A DNA stretch of 28,798 nt from Opitutia bacterium UBA4506 (GTDB lineage: Bacteria; Verrucomicrobiota; Verrucomicrobiia; Opitutales; Puniceicoccaceae), in contig DGMY01000019.1 in the NCBI GenBank assembly GCA_002388665.1, positions 1 through 28,798 of the forward strand. The letters run 5' to 3'. The notes under the pieces are model-generated. The model ran no database searches. It had not been told where the DNA came from and was given only the letters and a program-made list of their open reading frames with translations. Each line of letters opens with the position of its first letter. Within the stretch, counting starts at the first letter, position 1. The position numbers and the translations under genes were made by a program. Shown one piece after another: positions 7,423 through 14,850 of this stretch.

Positions 7423-8391
7423 ATGAAAGAATCTAAATCTTCCTTTCTTGTTGCCGCGATCATTGCCGCGGGGGCCCTTATTTCTTCCACGCTGAGTGGG
7501 CAAAGCGCGGATATTCCGCCTCCGGCGACTGAGACCGCTCCGGTCGCGGAAGTGCCGAAGCCGGAACCAGCGGATCCGGTGGTAGAATCTTCGAGTCCGT
7601 CTTCAGTTGAGCCGCCTTCGGAGTCGGACGAAGAGGAGGTAACTGTTACTGAGACTGAGGATGTGGTCCAAAGCAGTGGCGGCACGATGGTTGCTGAAGA
7701 AGAAACAGTTACAGTGGCTCCTCCCAAAAAGAAAGATCCGGTGCCATTGAAAAAGAAAGATTCTTTTTACGATAAGTATCTTCACGACCGTCTTACACTT
7801 GGTACTCGTGTGCTGTGGTATTCATTAACGGATACGGAAAGTGGAGAAGAATTTGATGGATCGTTCATTGGTAGTTTGAATCGCACGACGGAAGACCAGA
7901 ATCCGGCACCGATCTATTTCTATGCGGAGTACGCGATTACCCCTTACTTCGGTTTTGGGATGTCGTACGATCAGTTCAAGATTGTGACCCTGGATAGCGG
8001 CGGAGGTGACGGCAGTTTTGAACTGGATGGACCGATTCTCTATGGATTTGGCCGTTTTGAAAATGGCAGTGCATTTACTCCTTTTCTAGAGGTGGGGATC
8101 GCCTTCTACGGTGTCGACTTTAGTCCGAAGGACGAGTGGACCTATTCGGATGGTGGAACTACCGTGATCAATCGGTTTGATGTCGATAATTCGACGGGGT
8201 TCGTACTCGGCGGTGGTTTGGACATTGCGATCATCGAGCACCTTTCCGTGAATTTGTACCTGAGGTACGTTTCGGTGGACGTTGATGTCGATTACTATTT
8301 CACACCGGCCTCGAACACGACCCCATCGGCTTCGGGTTCATTTCCAGGTGACCACTTCTCTTACGGGCTCGGTGTCGCCTACACTTTCTAA
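7423..8391 (+). CDS. Outer-membrane beta-barrel protein with acidic Pro/Glu linker
   Basis: The 322-residue product has a signal peptide (residues 1-27, cleavage near LSGQSA). Residues 28-105 form a low-complexity, proline-, glutamate- and valine-rich linker, followed by a lysine patch (PPKKKDPVPLKKKDSF). Residues about 120-322 form an eight-strand-like barrel with OmpW/OmpA-type texture: strands LGTRVLWYSL, PIYFYAEYAI, YFGFGMSYDQF, ILYGFGRFE, FLEVGIAFYGVDF, GGGLDIAI, VNLYLRYVSV, and terminal SYGLGVAYTF ending in the BAM-signal phenylalanine. The linker may cross the periplasm or bind cations or peptidoglycan. I cannot name a substrate. The transcript ends at the strong terminator at 8417-8450. 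Confidence 0.75.
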   Translation: MKESKSSFLVAAIIAAGALISSTLSGQSADIPPPATETAPVAEVPKPEPADPVVESSSPSSVEPPSESDEEEVTVTETEDVVQSSGGTMVAEEETVTVAPPKKKDPVPLKKKDSFYDKYLHDRLTLGTRVLWYSLTDTESGEEFDGSFIGSLNRTTEDQNPAPIYFYAEYAITPYFGFGMSYDQFKIVTLDSGGGDGSFELDGPILYGFGRFENGSAFTPFLEVGIAFYGVDFSPKDEWTYSDGGTTVINRFDVDNSTGFVLGGGLDIAIIEHLSVNLYLRYVSVDVDVDYYFTPASNTTPSASGSFPGDHFSYGLGVAYTF

Positions 8392-8416
8392 TCCGAGCTA
8401 AGAATCGGATTTTTAG

Positions 8417-8450
8417 GACCTCCCGCAAAGTTGCGGGGGGTCTTTTTTTT
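8417..8450 (+). terminator. Intrinsic terminator after barrel protein gene
   Basis: GACCTCCCGCAA (8417-8428) pairs with TTGCGGGGGGTC (8431-8442) through one G-U pair, and is followed by eight T (8443-8450). It is a strong GC-rich rho-independent terminator on the plus strand. Confidence 0.93.
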
Positions 8451-8489
8451 GCAGTTGTGCCGAACGTTTTCGTCGTCGATGGTATTTCG

Positions 8490-9431
8490 ATGAGCAGTGC
8501 AAACTCGCAGAAAATACTACTTCTTGGAGGGTCGGGATACGTCGGCACGGCGTTCCAATCTTATTTGAATGGGCGCGGCCTGGCGTTCCGGAACGTTTCG
8601 CGTGCTGAGGTCGATTACTCCCGCAAAGACGAATTGGTTCGATTGCTCGAAAGCGAGAAGCCCTCGTTTCTGATCAATGCAGCTGGGTATACGGGGAAGC
8701 CAAATGTGGATGCCTGTGAGTTGCACAAAGCGGAAACATTGCAGGGTAACGGTGTGCTACCGGGAATTATCCGGGAGGCCTGTGAAGAGGTCGGACTCCC
8801 CTGGGGACATGTCTCTTCTGGCTGCATATTTTCCGGGCGCCATGAGTCGGGTCGTGGATTCGATGAAGTGGACGAACCCAACTTCTCCTTCCGCAATGGT
8901 CCTTGTAGCTTTTACAGTGGCACGAAGGCACTGGGGGAGGAGGTTCTGGCGGGAGCTGAGAATTGCTATATCTGGCGTTTGCGAATTCCTTTCGACGAGA
9001 CCGTGAGTCCACGGAGCTATTTGGTGAAAGTGATGGCCTACGCTCGTCTCCTAGAAGCGGAGAACTCCATATCTCACCTTGGCGAGTACGTGCGGGCCTG
9101 CTTTGAATTGTGGGAAAAAGGCGCAGCTCCTGGAACCTATAACGTGACGCAACCCGGTTCGGTCAAAACTTCGCAGGTGGTCCAGTGGATCCAGGAGGAA
9201 GGCGAGAGACGGAAAGCGGCAGGCGAGCCAAATCCTTTCCCCGAAGATTTTAGCTTTTTTGAATCGGAAGAGGAGTTCATGCAGATCGCCGCAAAAACCC
9301 CCCGTTCCAACTGTGTTATGGATACCGGGAAAATCGTAGCTGCGGGGATCGAGCTGACATCGGCAGAAGAGGCAGTGAAACGCTCTCTCCGAGCCATTGA
9401 AGTGCCATCGGGCCATCAGTTCCGTAAGTAG
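8490..9431 (+). CDS. RmlD-like sugar-nucleotide reductase (extended SDR)
   Basis: This NAD(P)-dependent short-chain dehydrogenase/reductase of the extended type has 313 residues from ATG 8490. The Rossmann motif GGSGYVG is at residues 13-19, the INAAGYTGKPNVDACE segment matches dTDP-4-dehydrorhamnose reductase and the plant UER/RHM C-terminal domain (NAAG.TGRPNVDWCE), the serine region is HVSSGCIFSG (about 107-116), and the catalytic YxxxK is YSGTK at 142-146. It probably reduces a 4-keto-6-deoxy sugar nucleotide for cell-surface glycan, a match of moderate certainty. A GTG at 8457, just behind the terminator, could add 11 residues. It stands alone: no rmlA, B or C is present nearby. Confidence 0.8.
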   Translation: MSSANSQKILLLGGSGYVGTAFQSYLNGRGLAFRNVSRAEVDYSRKDELVRLLESEKPSFLINAAGYTGKPNVDACELHKAETLQGNGVLPGIIREACEEVGLPWGHVSSGCIFSGRHESGRGFDEVDEPNFSFRNGPCSFYSGTKALGEEVLAGAENCYIWRLRIPFDETVSPRSYLVKVMAYARLLEAENSISHLGEYVRACFELWEKGAAPGTYNVTQPGSVKTSQVVQWIQEEGERRKAAGEPNPFPEDFSFFESEEEFMQIAAKTPRSNCVMDTGKIVAAGIELTSAEEAVKRSLRAIEVPSGHQFRK

Positions 9432-9856
9432 TCGCCAGTATAGCAGCCGGAACCGGGAAGAATCGAAGACGCTCCGGCAGGGTGCTTGAGGTCCGATCGC
9501 TGATTGAAGTCGTAAACGGATTCATCGTCCGCGGCAGCTGATACGCTCTTTTGCGCTAATAGAATGCGCCGCCGCTCGGTTCGATGGATCCCTTGGGACG
9601 GGTATCTGCGGATTGTACAAAGCATTCCGCTTGTTCGTTCATCTCCTGACTGCGCAACTGAAATCGTTTGGCAGGCAGTGTCGTTCAATCTGGAAATATA
9701 ACTAATTTCCCCGTTTCGTCCTATAAGTTCATCTGATTGAAAATATAATAGTTTAAATTACTAAATCGTAGAGTGTCACAATTTTTACAGCAATAAAAGA
9801 GAGTATACCCGCTGTATATTACAGCATTTGCATTTAACCCCTACAGATATTACTCT
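9432..9856. other. Gene-free leader of the large PEP-CTERM gene
   Basis: In these 425 bases the first half (to about 9690) has ordinary composition and no recognisable gene; a 90-codon minus-strand frame resembles nothing known. From about 9700 the DNA turns AT-rich and contains the palindrome at 9811-9825. It probably carries the promoter and control sites of the downstream gene. Confidence 0.5.
9811..9825. promoter_or_regulatory. Perfect 6-3-6 palindrome, candidate operator
   Basis: GCTGTA-TAT-TACAGC ends 31 bases before the start of the PEP-CTERM gene at 9857. A further half-site, TTACAGC, lies at 9786-9792, 18 bases upstream. A dyad in a promoter-proximal AT-rich stretch suits a dimeric repressor or activator. 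It resembles a short LexA-like CTG...CAG dyad, but the spacing is seven bases rather than the ten of E. coli. Confidence 0.4.
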
Positions 9857-11437
9857 ATGAAGAAGAGAACCCCTAACTCTAACGGTGCGTCATTGCGTTC
9901 CTTCGAAGGCCCGCGCAAGGCAGCTGCAGCGATTCTCGCTCTGGGATTATTACCCTGTTCACTCAGTGCACAAGTACGCATCTGGGATGGAGAAGGGGAT
10001 GCGGTGAATTGGACAGATGCGCTGAATTGGACAGGAGACGAGGTACCTGATACCGTTGGCGAGGATGCTGTGATTGACGACGATCCGCTCGTCGATACCA
10101 CAGTCCTATTGGATCCTGCCAATGGAACAGTTTTGGATATTGGGTCGCTTACTGTCGATGACGGCGACACCCTGAATGTTCGATTCGACAGTGGCACCCT
10201 GAATGTAACCGGGGGATTGTCCAATAGTGGAACCATCAGCCATTCGTCTAGCCCGAGTAGTAATTCGCGCACTGTTCATTTTAATGTTACCGGTACGGAT
10301 ATGATTTTCAATACGGCGACTGGGTCTATTCTTTTGGGAACGACTAGCGGCCGAAATCGTATCAATGTTGTGATGACATTGGATGCGCAGAATCAGAACG
10401 ATGGCAGCATTGAAGCTACTCTCACTACAAACGCAGACCGTGATAGCGTTCGTTTTCGCTTGGAGAATTCCGGCACATTTACGAATAACGGAACGATTTT
10501 AATCCAAGACACTCATTCGAGTACCAGCTCCTATTCTCAGTTACAATTGTTGACGGAAGGAGCGGATGTAACCTTTGCGGGGTCCGGTTCAGTGACTCTT
10601 GATATTGGAACACTAACGGATACTGCCAGAGCGCGGATTTACGGAAATTCTGGGAATCAGACACTGACCAATGGTGCGAGTCATACGATCAATGGGTCCG
10701 GGCAGATTAGCTCGAACCTCGAGGTCTTTGTGAATGAAGGGCTAGTTGATGCGACCAGCGATACGGGGCAGTTTGTCATCGCTTCCAGTGATTCGGTAAC
10801 CAACGCCGCAACGGGTCGACTTGTGGCGACAGGGGCAGCCGGATTGAACATCAGTAACGGCTCCAGTACCTTCGTGAACAATGGTCATATGGAAGCGCGG
10901 ACGGGAAGCTCGATCTCGGTTGGTAGCTCAAGTGCCACCCTGAATGGTGTTATTGCCGGTGGGGGAACCTACCAGAGTTCTACGGAACTCACTGGCAGTG
11001 CGACGCTGAGCGTAGGGGACTCCTCGAATGCTGATGGCACTGGAACCTCGACGATCGGTACTCTGACCTTTAGCGACGGTCTGATCCTGGCGGACACCAC
11101 GGAATTGAATTTTCAGCTGGGAACGGCCGGTGTAGGCGGGACTGATTACGACCTCCTCAATGTGATTGGATCGCTCACTCTCGATGGGATTTTGAACATT
11201 GAAGCCATGGGTGGGTTTGAAGTCGGAACCTATCGCTTGATTACCTTTACGAGCGGTGAATTGACCGATAACGGTCTGACTCTTGGCGACACCCCTTCGG
11301 GGTATACATACTCCCTGGATGCAAATGACGCCGGTGGGTATGTGGACCTGACCGTTGTTCCGGAACCGTCATCGGTAGCGATGCTGATGGGGGCAGGAGC
11401 CCTGTTCGTGGCGATGCGCCGCCGGAGGAATTCCTGA
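9857..11437 (+). CDS. Secreted beta-strand-repeat protein with PEP-CTERM sorting signal
   Basis: The 526-residue product begins with a long signal peptide (about 1-38, hydrophobic AAAAILALGLLPCSLSA). The mature N-terminus, WDGEGDAVNWTDALNWTGDEVPDT, is the recurring opening of Verrucomicrobiota and Planctomycetes autotransporter-like/beta-helix PEP-CTERM proteins. The body is rich in Ser, Thr, Gly, Asn and short repeating strands with many N-x-S/T, consistent with a parallel beta-helix. The end carries a canonical PEP-CTERM signal: VPEP at about 501-504, a hydrophobic span (SVAMLMGAGALFVAM), then RRRRNS. This signal is cut by an exosortase, and proteins bearing it are usually exported into an exopolysaccharide matrix. 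No exosortase gene lies in the window. The gene has its own leader and terminator. Confidence 0.88.
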   Translation: MKKRTPNSNGASLRSFEGPRKAAAAILALGLLPCSLSAQVRIWDGEGDAVNWTDALNWTGDEVPDTVGEDAVIDDDPLVDTTVLLDPANGTVLDIGSLTVDDGDTLNVRFDSGTLNVTGGLSNSGTISHSSSPSSNSRTVHFNVTGTDMIFNTATGSILLGTTSGRNRINVVMTLDAQNQNDGSIEATLTTNADRDSVRFRLENSGTFTNNGTILIQDTHSSTSSYSQLQLLTEGADVTFAGSGSVTLDIGTLTDTARARIYGNSGNQTLTNGASHTINGSGQISSNLEVFVNEGLVDATSDTGQFVIASSDSVTNAATGRLVATGAAGLNISNGSSTFVNNGHMEARTGSSISVGSSSATLNGVIAGGGTYQSSTELTGSATLSVGDSSNADGTGTSTIGTLTFSDGLILADTTELNFQLGTAGVGGTDYDLLNVIGSLTLDGILNIEAMGGFEVGTYRLITFTSGELTDNGLTLGDTPSGYTYSLDANDAGGYVDLTVVPEPSSVAMLMGAGALFVAMRRRRNS

Positions 11438-11469
11438 ATTTTGTTCAGGAGATAGTCCTATAAATTTTC

Positions 11470-11507
11470 ATCCCTCCCCCGATCCTGATCGAGGGAGGGA
11501 TTTTTTT
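11470..11507 (+). terminator. Intrinsic terminator after large PEP-CTERM gene
   Basis: ATCCCTCC (from 11470) pairs with GGAGGGAT (to 11501), with the inner GATC pair extending the stem, and is followed by TTTTTTT (11501-11507). It lies 33 bases after the stop codon. Confidence 0.92.
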
Positions 11508-11646
11508 GTCCCGGTTTGACTTAGCTGGTACGCAGTCGGGTGGGTCGGGCCCGGTTTTCGGTGGATTCTCATAGGGCAAGTTGAAGTGCGATGGGAATTG
11601 GTGTTGTTTCTTCGTCCAGACACGGTAGATCATACGCTACTTACCT

Positions 11647-12573
11647 ATGAGCAATCAGCCATTACAACCCAGCACCATCGTTCCAACCGGAAAGGGAAAG
11701 GTACTACTTGAATACATCGTCGTCCTGTTTGCAGGAGTGTTATATGCGGTCGCGCTGAAGTACTTTGTGCTTCCGACGAAAGTGGTCTTGACGGGGACGG
11801 AAGGGATCGCTGCTGCGCTATCGTATTACTTCGAGAGCGATAGATTGTTCATCATCCTCTATTTCATTTTTCAAGTGATACTGATCGCTTTCGCATTTTT
11901 CGCGGTGAGCCGATCGTTTGCTCTTCGTTCCTTTCTCGTCGTCGGAACGGTCGTTGTGTTCCTGTGGATCTTGCCGGAGCTTCGAGTGGCCGATCCGGAT
12001 CCAAATAACGAACGAATGATCCTGGTTATATTTGGGGGTCTATTGGCTGGCGTGGCAAAAGCCATGGCCTTTCGGAATCGCGGATCTACTGGCGATGAGG
12101 ATATCCTCGGTGCGTATTTTGCGATGAAATACCTGAAGCCCGTTGGTTATATTGCGATCATCGCTGCGACGATCTCAACGACCTTTGGCCTAATCTTGGA
12201 TTACCTGAAAAACGGCCATCTGGAAGTCGTAGTCAATACATTGATGTACACCTGTATCTACATCTTTATATCGGCCGAGACATTGAACAACCTCTATCGA
12301 AAGTTTAAACTGACGATGCTCTCGGTCATCACGAAAGACCACGAAAAGATTGGTGGTGTCGTGAAGAGTGTGTTTTCACATCGCACCTATACCTATCAAC
12401 CGGTGAGCGGAGGGCATTCAAAGGGCGAATTCTGGCTCGTGAGAACAATTATCACCCACGAGGAATTGCCGTTGGTTAAGGAGACGATTCAGGCAACGGA
12501 TCCCCACGTGTTTTTCTATCACCACGACATCGACGGCATCTCGCAGCAGTACTTTATCTCGCCAATCCGGTAG
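11647..12573 (+). CDS. YitT-family membrane protein (DUF161/DUF2179)
   Basis: The 308-residue integral inner-membrane protein has about five spans, at roughly residues 20-40, 68-88, 95-112, 125-142 and 165-185, with a re-entrant hydrophobic stretch at 195-210. The segment YFVLPTKVVLTGTEGIA matches the YitT signature (..p..i..GG..Gia), and STGDEDILGAYFAMK corresponds to the conserved G-S-T-G-G-x-D region (here GDED). Residues from about 222 form the soluble C-terminal DUF2179 domain (MLSVITKDHEKIGGVV...). YitT proteins have no established transport substrate. The gene stands alone and converges on the methyltransferase gene. Confidence 0.87.
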   Translation: MSNQPLQPSTIVPTGKGKVLLEYIVVLFAGVLYAVALKYFVLPTKVVLTGTEGIAAALSYYFESDRLFIILYFIFQVILIAFAFFAVSRSFALRSFLVVGTVVVFLWILPELRVADPDPNNERMILVIFGGLLAGVAKAMAFRNRGSTGDEDILGAYFAMKYLKPVGYIAIIAATISTTFGLILDYLKNGHLEVVVNTLMYTCIYIFISAETLNNLYRKFKLTMLSVITKDHEKIGGVVKSVFSHRTYTYQPVSGGHSKGEFWLVRTIITHEELPLVKETIQATDPHVFFYHHDIDGISQQYFISPIR

Positions 12574-12590
12574 AGGGGAGGATATGCCCG

Positions 12591-12618
12591 GCTGAGACTT
12601 CTCTACAGGCGTCTCAGC
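12591..12618. terminator. Hairpin between convergent genes, weak terminator candidate
   Basis: GCTGAGAC (12591-12598) pairs perfectly with GTCTCAGC (12611-12618) around a 12-base loop that includes the methyltransferase stop codon. No T-run follows on either strand, so termination here is only suggested by its position between converging genes. Confidence 0.3.
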
Positions 12619-13823
12619 ACCGCGACGTTTTCGATGTGCCGGGTTTGGGGAAACAAGTCGAACGGTTGGATCTCAACAATCCCGTAGCCGGATTCCTGGA
12701 GTATTTTTAGATCGCGGGCCTGAGTCGAAGGATCGCAGGACACGTAGACGATACAGCGAGGAGAATAGGCGGAAAGCTGACTGAGGAATCCCTCGTCGCA
12801 GCCGCGACGGGGAGGGTCGATGATGACGCTGGTTTGGTCGCCGGGGAACTCGGCTACCTCGTCGAAAATGGCCTCGGCCTCGCCGTTTCGAAAATCGGCG
12901 TTCCGGATGCCATTGAGCGCGGCGTTGGAGTCGGCAAGAGTGACCGCGGCTGCGGAGACCTCGATCCCGATTACGCGCTCGAATTGATCGGCGGAAGTGA
13001 GTGAGAAGAGACCGGCTCCACAGTAAGTATCAATCAAGTAGCGTGATCCATCTGCAGCGTGATCTGTCACGTATTGTGCGAAAGCAGGGAGGATAAAAGG
13101 GTTATTCTGAAAGAATTCGCCCGCCTTGAACTGAAAAACGCGTTTGCCCACGCGTTCGGTGACGAGCTCTTTGGAGTCGGTGACGACTCCCTCCATTGTG
13201 TCGCGGAGAAGGAGAGTCGCCCCCTTCTTCTTTTTTCCTTTGGGAGGCGTATTGCGTACCCGGTTACGAACCTCGGGCAGTGCCTCATTGATTGCGGGAG
13301 TGGCAATCGGGCAGTGGGGGACATCGACGATTCGTTGTCGTTGAGCGACCCGGAGAAAGCCGATTGGAAAATCGCCGCCCTCCTGCCATCGTTGATAGTG
13401 GGGGGTGATCTTCGAGCGGTAGCCGTATTGTTTGGGCGATCCGATCGGGGGAAGGATCTCGTGGTTGATCCCACCGATACGTTCGAACACCTCGCGGACC
13501 TGCGTCTGTTTCCATTCAAGTTGAGCGGGGTAGGAAAGCTGTTGGTATTGGCAGCCTCCGCAGGTCCCGAACAGAGGGCACAAAGGATCGATCCGGTCTG
13601 GTGATGGATCGATGACCTCGAGTAAATCGGCCTCGGAGAAATTAGGACGGTTGCGGAAAACCCGGGCGCGTACTTTTTCACCCGGAAGGGCGAAGGGGAC
13701 CATGATGACCCAGCCGTCGACCCGGGCAACCCCGACGCCAAGATTCGTCAGGCTCTCGACCGAGAGGTCAAGTTCCTGATGGTATTCAAAGGGTTCGGGA
13801 ATGAAATTTTTTGGTGCGTCCAC
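12603..13823 (-). CDS. rlmD: RNA m5U methyltransferase, RlmD/TrmA family
   Basis: The enzyme methylates C5 of a uridine in RNA with S-adenosylmethionine; family members act on 23S rRNA U1939 (RlmD) or other positions. The 406-residue protein has an N-terminal TRAM domain (about 14-72), the iron-sulfur cysteines C82, C88, C91 (CPLFGTCGGC) and C171 (PHCPIA), a SAM-binding motif DTYCGAG (265-271), DPPR at 336-339, the nucleophile C363 in YVSCDP, and the base E399 in HIENV. All catalytic parts are intact. A lysine-rich insert (PPKGKKKKGA) lies around 194-202. The exact uridine target cannot be read from the sequence, so RlmD is the best of several family names. Start is GTG at 13823. Confidence 0.87.
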   Translation of the reverse strand: MDAPKNFIPEPFEYHQELDLSVESLTNLGVGVARVDGWVIMVPFALPGEKVRARVFRNRPNFSEADLLEVIDPSPDRIDPLCPLFGTCGGCQYQQLSYPAQLEWKQTQVREVFERIGGINHEILPPIGSPKQYGYRSKITPHYQRWQEGGDFPIGFLRVAQRQRIVDVPHCPIATPAINEALPEVRNRVRNTPPKGKKKKGATLLLRDTMEGVVTDSKELVTERVGKRVFQFKAGEFFQNNPFILPAFAQYVTDHAADGSRYLIDTYCGAGLFSLTSADQFERVIGIEVSAAAVTLADSNAALNGIRNADFRNGEAEAIFDEVAEFPGDQTSVIIDPPRRGCDEGFLSQLSAYSPRCIVYVSCDPSTQARDLKILQESGYGIVEIQPFDLFPQTRHIENVAVLRRL

Positions 13824-13992
13824 TACCGGGATGATCGGTTCTCCAATGCCTCATGGACAAGAGAAAAGATGAGGGTAGTTGAGTACGGGAGTACGGCGCG
13901 ATTCAGGAGCCGCACCTTGGGCGCACCTAGTGGAAATCCGGCAGAAGAGTGGCCGAACCGGTGACTTCGCCCCGGTTTCCCAACGGCACCCG
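13824..13992. other. Intergenic, no features seen
   Basis: The 169 bases between ppk2 and the RNA methyltransferase gene hold no recognisable gene or strong hairpin. A short direct repeat, GAGTACGG, occurs twice (around 13880-13896). Confidence 0.35.
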
Positions 13993-14850
13993 CTAAATCT
14001 GGGGGATCTCGTCCGGGTCGCTACCGTGGTGGAAAAAGTCAGAAGTGTTGCTCACGATCATTGGATCGGGGCGATGGGCCACGTCTTCATTCTTCTGGTC
14101 GTAGTCAATGCGAGAAAGTAGGTCGTGAAAACAGTTGAGACGAGCCCGCTTCTTATCGTCAGACTTGATGACTGTCCAAGGCGCGTCGGGAGTGTCCGTG
14201 TAGCGGAACATATCCTCCTTGGCGGCGGTGTAGTCGTCCCATTTATCTTGGGATTCACGGTCGATCGGGCTCAATTTCCATTGTTTCAATGGGTCGGTTT
14301 CACGGGCCTTGAATCGAATCCGCTGCTCATCGGGGGATACTGAGAACCAATACTTGATGAGGATGATGCCAGACCGAACGATCATCCTTTCGAATTGAGG
14401 AACGGTGCGAATGAATTCGCGATACTCCTCATCGGTGCAGAACCCCATGACCCGTTCCACACCGGCTCGATTGTACCATGAGCGGTCGAAGAGGGCGATC
14501 TCGCCAGCTGTGGGCAAGTGTTGGACGTAACGCTGAAAGTACCATTGACCTCGTTCCCGATCCGAAGGCTTCTCCAACGCGACGACGCGCGCACCACGAG
14601 GATTCAAGTGTTCCATGAACCGGCGGATGGTTCCCCCCTTTCCGGCGGCATCGCGGCCCTCAAAAATGACAACGATCTTCTTCCCGTTGTCTTTCACCCA
14701 TCGTTGGAGTTTGAGCAATTCGACTTGGAGAGCCTTCTTCCGTGTCTCGTAGTCTTTCCGGCCCATACGTTCGGTATAGGGGAACGTAGAGTTCACGAAA
14801 TGCTCTTTGGAGGAAGGGATCTCCTTACGGTGTTTTTTCGAATTGCTCAT
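13993..14850 (-). CDS. ppk2: Polyphosphate kinase 2 (single-domain PPK2)
   Basis: PPK2 moves phosphate between polyphosphate and nucleotides, usually making ATP or GTP from the diphosphate. The 285-residue product has a Walker A loop FEGRDAAGKGG (63-73), a Walker B region ALFDRSWYNRAGVERVMGF (119-137), and the lid segment with DPLKQWKLSPID. It is a single-domain form of normal length, close to the class I group by length and motifs. The start ATG at 14850 lies inside the 3' end of the O-antigen ligase gene (26-base overlap), so the two are likely co-transcribed. This is an unusual partnership; it may simply reflect operon packing. Confidence 0.93.
   Translation of the reverse strand: MSNSKKHRKEIPSSKEHFVNSTFPYTERMGRKDYETRKKALQVELLKLQRWVKDNGKKIVVIFEGRDAAGKGGTIRRFMEHLNPRGARVVALEKPSDRERGQWYFQRYVQHLPTAGEIALFDRSWYNRAGVERVMGFCTDEEYREFIRTVPQFERMIVRSGIILIKYWFSVSPDEQRIRFKARETDPLKQWKLSPIDRESQDKWDDYTAAKEDMFRYTDTPDAPWTVIKSDDKKRARLNCFHDLLSRIDYDQKNEDVAHRPDPMIVSNTSDFFHHGSDPDEIPQI

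Noticed and set aside
7419..7424. Perfect TATAAT just before the barrel protein start
   Set aside because: It overlaps the ATG at 7423, so transcription from it would begin inside the coding region; no later start codon fits.
9416..9688. 90-codon minus-strand frame beside the RmlD-like gene
   Set aside because: No family resemblance and no ribosome-binding site; it overlaps the end of the reductase gene.
9811..9825. LexA box
   Set aside because: The CTG...CAG spacing is seven bases, not the ten of E. coli LexA, and the downstream gene has no SOS role.
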